Assembly (NCBI GenBank): GCA_965153355.1
Contig: OZ231126.1
Span: 73,036,001-73,100,000 of the forward strand
Reading direction: 5' to 3'
Length of the DNA stretch: 64,000 bases
Source: Flaccisagitta enflata
Taxonomy: Eukaryota; Chaetognatha; Sagittoidea; Aphragmophora
The notes beneath the pieces are model-generated. The model was given only the letters and a program-made list of their open reading frames with translations, was not told the origin of the DNA and did no database searches. The position numbers and the translations under genes are program-made. Shown in pieces: positions 10,986 through 22,800 of this stretch. The stretch's first letter is position 1. Every line of letters begins with the position of its first letter.

Positions 10986-11440
10986 TCAGAAAAATTGCGG
11001 CTTGTGTGTGCTTCTAATTCTCAATCAGTGGGTAGATATTCCAGGCTTTATATCTATGCAAGAAAAGCCTGGAATTTTTTTGGCGCATTTTGATGGTCTG
11101 GAATAGGCCCAAAGAGACATGCAGCAGCTGAGGATTTATCTGTCTGAATCTGTTAACTCCATATCAGACAATATCAGATCAACCATCCCCGCTGATCTCG
11201 CAAAAGCAATATCTTAAATATACATCGCAGAGAATGCACATCCTAATCTTTAGTCATCGTCTTCCTCACTATCATCTCTTTAGTCAATTATCTTCATGAG
11301 AATTATAAGAAGATTCAGAATTATCATCATAATCCTCATCATCAAATTGCTCCTATTAATTAATCCAACATTAGAAATGATGCCTGGAATAGGCTGTGGA
11401 GAAGCTCTTTGTGGAATCCAACTCTACCATGAAATACAAA
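10986..11440. other. Unassigned sequence between minisatellites
   Basis: Contains further isolated GCCTGGAATAGGC units (about 10974, 11387), so it is probably a decayed extension of the preceding array. Confidence 0.5.
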
Positions 11441-12540
11441 TGTTGTCAAACTCCATGTGTCATCAAACTCCCACAGTCATCAAACACCAGATGCCACCAG
11501 ATGCCACCAAACCCCAGATGGCGTCAGAATCCAGATGCCATCAATGTCTAGATGCAAAAAAAAAAAAACACAAGATGCCATTGAACACCAGTTGTCAAAA
11601 TCCAGATCTTATCAAATGGCAAATGTCATCAAACTCTAGTCGCCATCAAACCTCAGATGCCATCAACCGCCAGATGTCATTAAGCTCCAGATGACATCAA
11701 ATTCCAAATGTCATCAAACTCCAGGTGCCATCAAACGCCAGATGTCATCAAACTCCAGAAGCCATCAGGCTCATCAAACTCCAGATGCCACTGAATCCCA
11801 GATGCCGTCAAACTCCAGATGCCATCAGGCTCCAGACGCTATCAAACTCTAGATGCCGTCAACCTCTAGATGTCATCAAACTCAGGATGTCATCAAACCC
11901 CAGATGCTATCAAACTCCAGATGTCAGGAAACTCCAAAAATCATTAAGCTCTGGATGCCATCAAACTCCAGATGTCATCAAACTCCAGATGTCATCAAAC
12001 TCCCGATCCAACCAAATCCAGATGCCATCAAACGCCAAATGTAATCAAAAATGTAACCACAGATGACATCAAACTTGGGATGCCATCAGACTCTAGATGC
12101 CTTCAAATTCTAAATGCCATCAAATGCCAGAGGTCATCAAACTCCAGATACCATCAAACGCCAGATGCCATCAAACTTCAGATAACATCAAACTTGGAAT
12201 GCCATCAGACTCCACATGCCATCAAACTCTTTATGCCATCAAAGGCAAGATGTCATCATACTAGGGATGTCAGCAGATGTCTTTTAAATCCAACGATCAT
12301 CAAACTCCAGATGCCATTAGACTCCAGATGCCATCAAACTCCAGATGTCACCAAACTCAAGATGACATCAAACTCCGCACGCCATCAAACTCCTGATGTC
12401 ATCGAACTCCAAAGGTCATCAAGCTCATTGAACTCCAAATGCCGTCATACTCCACCATGCCAACTCACCATCAAACTCAACTTCATCAATCTCCAGACAT
12501 TAGCAAATTCCTCATGTCGTCAAAACCTCGAAAGCTATTG
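11441..12540 (+). repeat. 17-bp minisatellite, about 1.1 kb
   Basis: Tens of units of consensus ATGCCATCAAACTCCAG with many substitutions and some length variants. Because 17 is not a multiple of three, all frames cycle through the same words (MPSNSRCHQTPDVIKLQ), producing open frames up to 189 codons that are not genes. Confidence 0.95.
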
Positions 12541-12704
12541 AAGAAAATATACCTACAGTTGTTGTGTGTAATATGTGGTATGCTAGGCTTATATCAATTT
12601 CATTAGTGCGATAATTTTTCATGCTAGTGCTATTATAGTCAAAAGTATATTTGTTAATGATTTTATTATCACTTTGTTAGAAGAAAAAAGATAAAAAATT
12701 TTCT

Positions 12705-12990
12705 TACGATTTAACCTTTTGGATTCAACTGCTATTATAAATTTACCTGGCTGATAATCTCATTTTATACTAATCGTAATTTCTATTGCTAGAGTTTCCA
12801 CGATGCCTGGCAAGTTTTCATACAATGTTCTTACAGATTAAGATTTTACTCATTTTAATATTTAAACTTTTGGAAACAGTTGTCATCACAGATTTACCTG
12901 ACTGATAATCTCGCTTTATACTAATTCTTATCCCTATCGCTAAATCATGCATATTGGCTGGCAGATTTTCATACAGTTTTCGTCCGTATA
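12705..12990 (+). repeat. Diverged tandem duplication, period about 150 bp
   Basis: 12710-12835 and 12860-12985 share CTTTTGGA, TTTACCTG, CTGATAATCTC, TTATACTAAT, and GGC(A/T)GG(C)A, TTTTCATACA in the same order with moderate divergence. It could be part of the LTR-type element that follows. Confidence 0.75.
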
Positions 12991-13599
12991 CCAAATTTTA
13001 GGTAATGATAGATGCACACAAATCAATTGAAATCAAATTCTTTTCAAAATTTGTTAGAGCCTATATTATTTCGAACTACTACAAAACTACGCATTCATAA
13101 TGAATCATTACCATTGCACCACTAAGGATTGTTCAAGCGCATCATGTTCTTAATTTTAACAATGATGTGTATTTCTATCTCTTACAATATTTTACCTCTT
13201 ACCTATCAAGTGGAAAAAAATTTTAACTATAAAAAGCTCAAACTTTTTATTCATTGAGCAACCTTATAAGTTGATGGATTTTGGTGTCGGCCTTCCTTGT
13301 TCCCCTTGATAGGCAATAATTTTCTCTCATCTAAACTGACGGATATCCTTTTTCTTTCTAGTTACAGATCAGTCCCAAATTCGACACAAACTTAACTTGA
13401 TTTCAACGAATTTTCTCTGTAGGATGAATGTTCTCATACAATTTTTTTAGATCGTTTTTTAAAAAATTTCTTTAGCCTTTCAACGAGAGATTGCTGATTT
13501 TCAAAATTGCTAAATACCTTTTAGCCATTTCAAGCCTTAATGCTCTGATACACTGTTTTTTTCTTAGCCTACGTTACCATTATCACTACATATTGGCTC
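12991..13599. other. AT-rich unassigned sequence
   Basis: No gene or clear repeat seen. Confidence 0.5.
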
Positions 13600-13880
13600 A
13601 CTTCACATTGTAGACTTTCTCATTATAGATTTTCACATTGTAAACTTTCGCCCCTGCTCTCTTCAAAATGGGGATCTTGGGCTGCCCGCCGCTTTCTGCC
13701 TTTGCCTGGTCATTTCCATTGCAAAAATGCCCATCCTTTGTCTTAGGTCATTTTTGAGGCAAGGGGGCGCGTCTTGCCCTAGGCTCGACTGAACCCGGCG
13801 CGGCAGCTACCCATCCCCCCATTTTGGATCGAGCTCCCCCTCATTTATCCTCTTCCTCCCGATTCTCTCTCTCTCTGAGC

Positions 13881-13888
13881 ATATAAAA
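13881..13888 (+). promoter_or_regulatory. TATA box ATATAAAA
   Basis: ATATAAAAGCAG follows a CT-rich stretch. The expected start would be about 13910. Confidence 0.55.
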
Positions 13889-13964
13889 GCAGCGTACATC
13901 TTGTCTCTGGGCACAGAGGCCTTCGGGCATCCTGGCTTGCCAGACTCTGCGTCCCTTATCACTG

Positions 13965-13970
13965 AATAAA
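13965..13970 (+). terminator. Poly(A) signal AATAAA
   Basis: CTGAATAAAGCACC followed by a T/G-rich stretch (CTCTGGTTCTTGCTTTC). Spacing from the TATA box fits an LTR R region. Confidence 0.5.
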
Positions 13971-14160
13971 GCACCACTTTACCAGGAGATTCTCTGGTTC
14001 TTGCTTTCATTAGTTCATGATAAGGCAGTAGCTTGAGAGAAGACTTCCAGCTAGGACAGCTCCATCTCTCACCCTACACCCCCCGATCTGTATCTATTTG
14101 TATCTGTCTCCATTTGGGGTGCAGAGAAGGCAGACCCGTCCAGAGCGTCCAGTAAATAAC

Positions 14161-14852
14161 TTTTCTTCTGTATCTTGGTTTTATATTTTCTCTTTGTCTT
14201 CTCTCTTTTCTTTCATACAAGTGGGCTTTATGCAAAAAAAAAGTCTTGACCTAGAAATTAGATAGGACGGCGAATTTTCGAAGGAAAATTAAGTGTTTCA
14301 CCATACTTTTTGCATCATTGTTAGGATAATAATGAAGCTGGAATGCTTTTAGTAGACATCTTGTCTCTAAAGACACTTGATGTATACCTTTTTATCATAT
14401 TCTGACCTAAAAAGTAATTTGAACTGTGCGATTCACATGGAAACAAGCAAGAACACGATAGTTTTTAGCAAATTTCTGCTTACACTTTTTTTCATTTTCT
14501 GTGGTCTAAATTCTAAGAAAGCCATACACAGGGAAATTTTGCATTTTGAAAAACATAGTTCTCTCTGTATATGATTTGGAAAGAGAACTATGTTCTTTGT
14601 TTATTCATTTTTTCATTTTCTATGCAAATTTAGAATTTAGACCAGCCCCCTATCAGCGACCAAAAATGAAAAAAATAGAAATTTTCAATTAATTTTTTTT
14701 AGTAGCAATGGCCAAACTTGATCTTTCTTGCTAAATGAATGCAAATATTTCTTTTAAATATCATGTCTGAGCTATCTGAATCATTTCGAGTCACTTGTTT
14801 TTTCATTTCCATTCATTCAAAACTTCCATTTTGACCCTCTTTGAAACACAAA
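14161..14852. other. AT-rich unassigned sequence
   Basis: No supported feature. A near-repeat of AACTATGTTCT/AACATAGTTCTCT around 14550-14600 is a small inverted repeat. Confidence 0.5.
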
Positions 14853-15004
14853 TGTTGCCTTCGGGGGGACGCTGTCATAGCCTAATTCAATTTGGCATTT
14901 GATGAAATTGATATTTGAAACATGGCATGTTGCCTTCGGGGGGACGCTGTCATAGCCTAATTCAATTTGGCATTTGATGAAATTGATATTTGAAACATGG
15001 CATG
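14853..15004 (+). repeat. Perfect 76-bp tandem duplication
   Basis: The block starting TGTTGCCTTCGGGGGGACGC occurs at 14853 and 14929 with no visible difference, which implies a very recent duplication or assembly artefact. Confidence 0.92.
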
Positions 15005-15246
15005 TTACAGGAACAATGCTCAGAATCAAATTTGCTTTATCCTTAGACTGCGTGAGATTTGTTGTATAAAAAACGCAATAGTGACGGAGGCTCCTATGCA
15101 GATAAAATTCCAAATACTATGGAATAGAATATGGTTGAGTTAAGTGGGAAAACTTAGCGGAGACAGTGCAGCTTTCTAGGGGGAAGTGACGCAAACAAGT
15201 ATGAAAGAGAGGTAGAAAAATATTAGAAATTGAATTCCATAGAGAA

Positions 15247-15410
15247 CAAGGTTGGATACACGGCTACCCAAGTCGCGTGCGGGTGGGCAGGGGCAGTAGC
15301 GCAAAAAAAGCTCGCATTTCAAAAATGAATACGGACAGACGGACGGACAAACCGACAAACGGGCAAATGGACCTAAACAACAAGGTGTAGAGTTGCGTTT
15401 CCACGATTAA
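15247..15410 (+). mobile_element. HLE-1 copy
   Basis: 5' CAAGGTTGGATACACGGC, AAGTCGCGTGCGGGTGGGCA, GGGGCAG, a (GGAC)n core, GGTGTAGAGTTGCG, CCACGATTAAAAA. The 3' hairpin is degraded (GTTGCGTTTCCACGAT). Confidence 0.75.
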
Positions 15411-15461
15411 AAACACAAAGATAAGCAAAGAGACTTGAATAAGGAAAGAGTATCAAGAGAA

Positions 15462-15645
15462 TGAAACCAGATATATGGCTACCATCGGCCAATGAATGTG
15501 GGCAGGGGCAGTGATGATATTGGCTTATCAAAGATTTTGACAAGGGCAGCGATATGAAAATCGAGTACAGAGCACGATGATACAGACGTGAGCATAATCG
15601 AATGGACGGACCGCTGGACCAACAGACGTAGTGGTTTTATTGCGG
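15462..15645 (+). mobile_element. Degenerate HLE-1 copy
   Basis: GATATATGGCTACC, then GTGGGCAGGGGCAGTGAT, and after about 100 bp GGACGGACCGCTGGACC and AGTGGTTTTATTG. Hairpin and subterminal repeat have decayed. Confidence 0.5.
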
Positions 15646-15899
15646 GGGTTATCTAAATGGGTTGATATCTCAATCAGTGAAGGGAAATGTAAAGAGAAGA
15701 ATAGTCAAGTTCTAAAACGGAAACAAGACCGTATAACACAATTAGGGGGAAAAATACTTAAGCATTTAGAACTTGAAATACATACTTTTAGTTGGCCCAG
15801 TAATATGAAAATTTTACTGTAGACAAATGAAAATATTGGGTACCCTCAGTTAGAATTTCGTCACACTCATACTTACTATACAGTGTTTTTCTGTTGGAC

Positions 15900-16100
15900 A
15901 TGTGTTACACGGCTACCTTTAGAAGTCGCGTGTGGGTGGGCAGGGGCGGTGATAAAAATGGCTAAACAAGCTATTTGGCAGGAGTATTAATGCAAAAGCC
16001 GCCTCTAAGCGCTGAAAAAGCAAAGTGTTACGGGCCAACGGACGGACGGACGGACGGACCGACGGACATAGCGGATTATAGGGTCGCATGCACGCGACTA
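15900..16100 (+). mobile_element. HLE-1 copy
   Basis: ACACGGCTACC, AAGTCGCGTGTGGGTGGGCA, GGGGCGGTGAT, a (GGAC)n core, AGCGGATTATAGG, GTCGCATGCACGCGACTA and an A-run. The subterminal repeat and 3' stem share AGTCGCGTG. Confidence 0.8.
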
Positions 16101-16544
16101 AAAAAAAACTAAGAAAAAATGAGGAGATGCAGAATTACAAGTGAACATCAGACATAAATTGGAAAGCGGAGAATAGGAGAAAGACGACATATTGAAACTG
16201 AAAGAACAAGACGGAGCAACCAGACATTATCAGTGGGTTGGTACGATCGAGATTAAGATTACAATATATCAGAAAACTCATTCCAAACGCTTGTGAAGGG
16301 GTTGTTTATTCTTGGTCCAGTTATTTCTGTAACAAAAACCAATTAAATCTTACATGAGTTAATAAAACACAAGAAAGCCTCGACCAGCACATGGGAATTC
16401 TTCTCTGAATTTCTTGCAAATATTTATGACAACGCATAGTCCAGAAGGCAGCCCTCTTAAAAATGGAGTAGCGGGTAGCGCCGCTACTCGAAAGAGAAGG
16501 GGATGTGTCCGAAGGTTTTGGCAGAAGAGGAGGAGGAAGAAGAA
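16101..16544. other. Unassigned sequence
   Basis: No supported gene or element end. Confidence 0.5.
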
Positions 16545-16947
16545 TAGTCGCAAAAGCGTTAGATGGTCAGCGGTACCCGTTGCCCCTTAGTGAGTGTATG
16601 AGGGTGTGAGATGGTAAGAGGGGCAGCGGCCCCGAAGGAGCCGATGACCTATGCTGTTTTTATTTGAGCCTGGAGGCTGGAATCAGGGCCTTGAAGCTGG
16701 GATTTGGGCTTAGAGGCAGGGATTTGAGCCTCTTGGCTGAGATTTGAGCCTCGAGACTGGGATTTGAGCCTCAAGGTTGGAATTGGAGCCTCAAGGCTGG
16801 ATGGGGCCTTGAGGCTGGGATTTGGCCTTGAGGCTGGGATTTGGTCTCGGGCTGAAAGCGGGGGTACGAAGGAGGAGGAGGAAGAGAAGAAGAAGGAGGA
16901 GAAATTTGCCCTGTGTGAAATAGGTCATGGCCCTTCGGGCCGCTGCC
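16545..16947 (-). mobile_element. HLE-2 copy 1
   Basis: Plus-strand order: tail end TAGTCGCAAAAGCG, TGGTCAGCGGTACCCG, TTGCCCCT, then arm GGGCAGCGGCCCCGAAGG, GATGACCTATG, about ten units of roughly 20 bp (GGATTTGAGCCTCAAGGCTG), and a shortened closing arm (ATAGGTCATGGCCCTTCGGG, CCGCTGCC). First member of a four-copy cluster. Confidence 0.8.
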
Positions 16948-16956
16948 AAAGGAAAA

Positions 16957-17624
16957 TAATCGCAAAAGCGTTAGATGGTCAGCGGTACCCGTTGCCCCTC
17001 TGTGAGAGTATGTAGGTGTGAAATGGTTAGAGGGGCAGCGGCCCCGAAGGGGCCGATGACCTATGCTGTTTTTATTTGAGCTTCTAGGCTGGAATTAGGG
17101 CCTGGAGGCTGGGACATCAGCCTTGCAGCTGGGATTTGAGCCTCAAGGCTGGGATTTGGGCCTCAAGACCAGGATTTGGGCCTCGAGGCTGGCATTTGAG
17201 CCTTGAGGCTGGGATTTGAGCCTGGAGACTGGAATTTGAGCCTGGAGACTGGGATTTGAGCTTTGAGGCTTGGGTTTGAGCCTTGAGGCTGGGATTTGAG
17301 CCTCAAGGCTGAGATTTGAGCCTCGAGGCTGGATTTGAGCCTCAAGCCTGGGATTTGAGCCTCAAGACTGGGATTTGAGCTTTGAGGCTGGGATTTGAGC
17401 TTTGAGGCTGGGATTTGAGCTTTGAGGCTCAGATTTGAGCTTTGGGGCTGGGATTTGAGCCTCAAGGCTAGGATTTGGGCCTTGAGACTAGGATTAGGGC
17501 CTCAAGACTAGGATTTGGGTCTCGACAGGGGGGGGGGGACGTAGGAGGAGAAGGAGAAGAAGAAGAAGGAGAAATTTCTCCTGTGTGAAAGCATAGGTCA
17601 TCGGCCCCTTCGGGGCCGCTGCCC
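16957..17624 (-). mobile_element. HLE-2 copy 2
   Basis: Starts nine bases after copy 1. The arm GGGCAGCGGCCCCGAAGGGG plus CCGATGACCTATG matches CATAGGTCATCGGCCCCTTC plus GGGGCCGCTGCCC in inverse orientation without mismatch over 33 bp. The core has about twenty 20-bp units (GGGATTTGAGCCTTGAGGCT). Confidence 0.85.
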
Positions 17625-17663
17625 AAAAAGAAGAAAAAGAAAAAGAAGGAGGAGAAAAAGAAC

Positions 17664-18338
17664 AGGTCGCCCAAGGGCAATATGTGGTCAGCGATACCCA
17701 TTGCCCTGCTTTGAGTGATTGTGAATTGGAGTGAGGGGAAGCAGGGCAGCGGCCCCGAAGGGGACAAAGTCCTGTAGAACACAGGGGGACTTTCGTTCGT
17801 CCTGCCTGAAGAAGTGGATGAGAGGTCTAAGACGGCTGATGTAATGCCAATCGGAAGCTTGAGAGGGCCGATTTGATGCTTGAGAGAGCTGGATTAAGGC
17901 TTGAAAGGAGCATCCATGCTAGGATTGGAGCCTCCTGGCTGGGTTTTGAGCCTTGAGGCTGGGATTTGCACCTCGAGGCTGGGTTTTGAGCCTCGAGTCT
18001 GGGATTTGAGCCTTGAGGCTGGGATTTGAGCCTTGAAGCTGGGATTTGAGGTCTGAGGTCAATTGAGGCAGTGCCCCGAAGGAGACAAAGTCCTGTAGAC
18101 CATGGAGGTTCCAAGCTAGGTTTTGATCCTCCTGGCTGGGTTTAGAGCCTCGAGGCTCAAATCTTAGCCTCAAAGCTGGGATTTGAGCCTTGAGGCTGGG
18201 ATTTGAGCCTTGAGGCTAAGATTTGAGCCTTGAGGCTGGGATTTGGGCTTTGAGGCAGGGGGGGATGCACACACGAACGGACGGACGAACGAAAGTCCCC
18301 CTGTGTTCTACAGGACTTCGTCCCCTTCGGGGCCGCCC
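17664..18338 (-). mobile_element. HLE-2 copy 3, long-arm type
   Basis: The tail hairpin is GCCCAAGGGC. Inverted arms run well past the GGCCCC hairpin: GACAAAGTCCTGTAGAACAC, GGGGGACTTTCGTTCGTCC on the left; the complementary series GGACGAACGAAAGTCCCCC, GTGTTCTACAGGACTTCGTC on the right. An internal fragment near 18070 (GTGCCCCGAAGGAGACAAAG) suggests an internal duplication. AAAGAACAGG lies on both outer flanks, a possible 10-bp target duplication or a coincidence of A-rich flanks. Confidence 0.8.
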
Positions 18339-18356
18339 ATAAAGAACAGGATGACA

Positions 18357-18358
<2 letters not shown>

Positions 18359-18437
<79 letters not shown>
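18359..18437 (+). repeat. (GA)n microsatellite
   Basis: About 39 GA units between HLE-2 copies 3 and 4. Confidence 0.97.
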
Positions 18438-18438
<1 letters not shown>

Positions 18439-18439
<1 letters not shown>

Positions 18440-18963
18440 TAGTCATCCAAGGATCGCACATGGTCAGCGGTACCCGATGCCCTGCTGGGAGTGATCCAGT
18501 GAAAAAGTGGAGTGAGAGCAGGGCAGCGGCCCCAAAGGGCCGATGTCCTGTAGAACACAGGGGGGAATTTCCATACGTCCTGAGGGCATATTCAGGCCTT
18601 AGATGACTGATTTAGACCGCTGAAGGCATATTTGAAGGCTGGAGGGCAGAATCAAGGCTTGGAGAGCCAATTTGAGGTTTGGAGGGCAAATTTAAGCCAT
18701 GGAGGGCTGATTTTATGCTTGGAGGGCTAATTGAAGGTCTGGAAGGCAGATTTGAGGTCTGGAGGACAGATTTGAGGTGGGGGGGCTGATTTGAAGCCTG
18801 GAAAGCTGATTTGAGGCCTAGAGGGCTGAATTGAGGGCTGGGAGGGCAAATTTGAGGCCAACGGGGGGGGGGGACGGACGGACGGAGAGACGGAAGGACG
18901 GACGGACGTATGGAAATTCCCCCCTGTGTTCTACAGGACATCGGCCCTTTGGGGCCGCTGCCC
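18439..18963 (-). mobile_element. HLE-2 copy 4, long-arm type
   Basis: Tail CTAGTCATCCAAGGATCGC contains the hairpin ATCC-AA-GGAT. Arms of about 60 bp: left GGCCCCAAAGGGCCGATGTC, CTGTAGAACACAGGGGGG, AATTTCCATACGTCC; right is its complement ending GGGCCGCTGCCC. The core has GGAGGGCTGATTTGAGG units. Flanks are GAGAA on the left and AAAAAGAGAGAG on the right, consistent with insertion into a GA/A tract. Confidence 0.85.
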
Positions 18964-19790
18964 AAAAAGAGAGAGAGAGAGAGAGAGAGAGATACTCAGA
19001 AGGGAAAGGGGTGAATAGGAAGGTTTTGAAAGGGGCAGAGAATCCTGAGGAGTGAGGAGGAAGAAGAAAAATAGAAAGAAAAAGTTAAAAGAAGTAGAAA
19101 TAGAAAAGAAAAAGAAAAAGAAAAGGAACAGGGGAAATAAAAAGAAGAGGTGAAAAGGGAAAAAATGGACACAGTATAATCCTATAAAATATGCAATTGT
19201 GGGCATTATCATTTTTTTTTGGTGACTAGAATTTTCAGTAAGGGATACATATTGTCTCTTTTTCAGGCAGTCATTTAGGCAACAATAGTTTTCTTGTATG
19301 TTCTTGTAAGTCAATAAAAGCAAAAGATTGGGGTCTCTTGTAAATTTTGGTGTATTTTCACCAGTGGAGTTGGATTTTTCATGTCGGAAGACTTGAAGGG
19401 CAAAATCCTGCTACTCGGAAGGAAAACATTTTTAAGAGGGCTGCCAGGAGGTATGATATTATACATGAACAAGTAGCTAAGTCGTGTAAAAAAAATTGTG
19501 TTTAACCATAACCATATTTTTGGAGTGAAGGCGGGAAGCAAAGAAAGAATTGACATGATGTATTCGACCCGTCATTTTTCTTTGTCATCTTTTTTTTTCT
19601 TTTTTTTTTTTGCTTTGTTGTGTATGCGTCATGGTTCATATTGGCGTTTCTTTTGTTTACATTCTTCAGCCATGGGATATGTATCGTATGTACGTAAACT
19701 GGACGCAATATCCTCGGTCTGTGCTGTTGCTGTTGTTGTTTCTGACCCAAGCCGTCATTTATCTTTCTAGTGGTGGCGGTTGTTGTTGTC
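18964..19790. other. (GA)n remnant and unassigned sequence downstream of the LINE
   Basis: GA units at 18969-18991, A/G-rich to 19140, then unique sequence. The part near 19500-19832 may be the LINE 3' UTR. An ATGG-type tail (minus strand) occurs near 19790-19805. Confidence 0.5.
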
Positions 19791-19832
19791 GCCATCCATC
19801 CATAAAGCACCCCGTCCCCGTAGGGACACGCT

Positions 19833-22800
19833 TCACCGATTTGGGCAGGCTTCGCGTTTGTGTCTTGCATAATTCGTTTTCGCCATCTCCACACCGCAAT
19901 CGCACACTCTTCTTGCATTCTTGTAGACACGTGGCAGTCTCTTCTCCCCCTCCTCTTCTGCTGCCAGTGCCCTTAGGCATTTCTTCTTGTGCCTTGCAAT
20001 GTAGGATTTGGCGAATTCTCGCCCGCAAGCGCACAGTCTTCTGTCACTGGCGCTTGCGCTAGCTCCCCCACATACTTTCATGTGATTGAGCAAGTTCGCC
20101 TCTTGCTGGAATTTTTCTTGACAAGCCTCACACTCGAAAATTTTCTTCTTCTCTGAAACTTCATGCTTTCTTCTCCTGTGTATAACTAACCCTCCTTTTG
20201 ACTTGCAGCTCTTCCCACACACACTGCACCGGAATTCCATCATCGTCTTTTTCATCTCGTTTCTCTCCATTCTTTCCCCCGTCCAATGGTGGCCGTTGCT
20301 TTTCTCCCATTTGTCCAATTTGCTCATCCTTTCCTTTACCATTTTCTTCCACTTTTTCCGGTCGTTTGTCACGCCGTTTAAATCCGTCCAGTCGATGCCA
20401 GCTTCCCTTAGCAACTTCTTCCAGTAACAAATAGTCTTTCGTTTCCTTCCTTTCTGTTTCTTCCATCCTTCTAATTCCTTCATCCAGCCAAGAATGACCG
20501 CTTTTGTCATGCGTCCGTCGTCCATCCGCATCACATGACCGATTCGTTCCAGCACTCTTTTCTCAATCTTCCATCTCAAAGACTTTACCCCCAGTTCTCT
20601 CCTTACATCCCACATGTTCTTGTGCTCCTTTTCCATTTGGATCAGCGGCGGGCCTGTCTTCTTGCTCCAAATATATCTGTAGCATCTGTCTACCATCGAT
20701 TGCATCTTCTTAATTTCTTTCACTTGCCACACCCTTACTGCACAATCGAACAAGAGGCCGCTTTCCACACACGCTTCCACAATTCTGGCCTGCATTCTCT
20801 TACTCATCTTAGAACCGACCAATCTTCTTCTCACCTTTGCCCATGCTCCTCTTCCTCTCTTTAGTCTGTTGTCGATGTCCTGCTTCCACCCCATCCAACA
20901 GCCGAGCATCCGTATTTCTCCACTTTCTTCCTTTCCAAAAGCCAATTCTTCCTCCTTGTCATCATTGTTCCTTTCCTCAAATTCTCCCATGACCCTTTTC
21001 ACCGTTTCCACACCTGCTACCAATTCTTCTTTGTCACCTACCACTGTTGTATCGTCCGCAAAAAGAGACAAGTCGATCCAGACTTCGACGGATTCCGAGT
21101 GCTCTTTCTCCCAAAGTCTTTCTCCTGGTATCGCGCTTCCTGGCACCCACTTCACGCAAATCCCCACTTCCTGGCCTTTCTCTTCCGCTTCTTTCTTTCT
21201 TTCTTCCACCGCCACTCGCATCACTGCCTGATGGAATATGTTAAACAGGATGGGCGAAGAGGGGCAGCCCTCCCTCAAACCTCTGTCGGGTACCCATCCT
21301 TCTGAGCTTCCTTCCTTTCCTCTGATGGAGTACTCCGTCATTTCATGTAAATCCATTAATACCCTTAGAAAGTCTCCTTCCAATCCATAACGCCTAAGTA
21401 ACCTCCAAAGCGCGGGTTTATTAACCCTTGGATAGGCTTTTCGAAGGTCGAGAAGCCTCGCCGCCGGTTTCAACCCCTCCTCCTCCCTCCCTTCCTCCCT
21501 CTTCCTCTTCTCCAAGTCTTCCGCATCTTCCATCAACCTCACCATCACTTGCGTCGCGTCCGCTGTCGATCTCCCGCTCCGAAATCCGGCCTGGTTATCA
21601 TCAAGAAGCCCCATCTCCTCTGCCCACTCCTTCAACCGACACGCTACTACCCTTGCCACGATTCTGCTTCCCATGCTCAGCAGGCAGACTCCACGATAAT
21701 TGTTCGGATCATTTCTGTCTCCTTTGTTTTTATAAAGAGGGACAACTTGTCCAGATCGGAGGCAATCCTCCCATTTATCGGCTTCGTTCACCCACATAAA
21801 TTGCACGATCCGCACTACTTCTTCCATCACTTTTTCTCCTCCTTTCTTTAGATAACACAGTCGAATTCCATCTTCTCCCGGCGCCGCCTCCTTCATATTT
21901 CCCATCTCCCTCTCAATCTCCGTCCTATCAGGTGGTCTCCCAAGCCGCTCCCTCCAACCCTTCGTCCGCTCATCCTCCCTCAGATCCACCGCTCTATCCA
22001 CCACTCTCTCCAGCTCCTCCGGCAGATTCTCAAATCTTTCCTCTGACACCCTCTTAAAATGGCTCCGAAATTCTTCCTTCGTCACCGTCGTCTCTGCCGA
22101 CACCTTCTTCACCCCTCTTCCTCCTAACGTCTTCAGACTCTTATACATCGCCCCTAAGTCACCTTTGCTCGCAGCCGCTTCACATCTGTTCAATTCACCG
22201 TCCCACCACTCTCTTTCCCATCTCCCCAGCTCTCTCTTCCAATTCTTCCTCGCCTCTCTCAGATCTTCTTTCGCCCTCTCCTCCTCCTCTTCCTCCCCCC
22301 TCTCACCTGCTCTGTTTCTCCTCTCTAGGCACTCGCTAATCGCCCTTCTCAACGTCGTCATCTCGTCTTCCTTCCCAACCATCCACGGATTCTCCAATGT
22401 CTTCACTGTCACCCCACACACCTCTTCTGCCGCCTCCATCACCACTTCCTGCAGCTTCGCCCATCCCGTCTCTTCCGTACTTGGCTCTTCCTCCTCCCTT
22501 TCCTCCATCTTTCTCTCAATCACCTGCTGATACCTCTTCTCCACTTCTTCTTGCTTCAACCTCTCCCATCTGATCTTTGGCGCCTTTTTCCGTTCATAAT
22601 TCTTTCTCCACTTCCTCTTCTTAGAGAGATCCAACACCAGCTTCTTTGGCTTGTGGTCACTGATCACGTTTTCCCCGACTGTCTTCACTTTTCTGACGTA
22701 TTTATGTCTCTCCCCCTCTTTCATTACAAAACCGTCCAATTCATACCAAAGTCCATTAAAGTTTGACCTCCAAGTTCCTCTCCATTTTTCACTGTAAAAG

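Larger units (their letters stand above)
13600..14160 (+). mobile_element. Candidate solo or 5' LTR
   Basis: GC-rich relative to its surroundings. It has a TATA box (13881), AATAAA about 85 bp downstream (13965) and a GT/T-rich stretch after it, the U3-R-U5 order of LTRs. GGCAAGGGGGCGCG at about 13758 is purine-rich and also occurs twice 3' of the gag ORF, hinting at one retroelement family. I do not see a second copy, a convincing tRNA primer site or exact TG...CA ends. Alternative: a short Pol II promoter with an early poly(A) site. Confidence 0.4.

Noticed and set aside
11296-12541. Apparent repeat protein (SRCHQTPDVIKLQ)
   Set aside because: Produced by a 17-bp minisatellite read through three frames; no start context or codon bias.
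16553-16600. HLE-2 tail as a tRNA-derived SINE head
   Set aside because: The GGTCAGCGGTACCCG tail has no recognisable A and B box pair at tRNA spacing, and the element does not end in a simple poly(A) tail.
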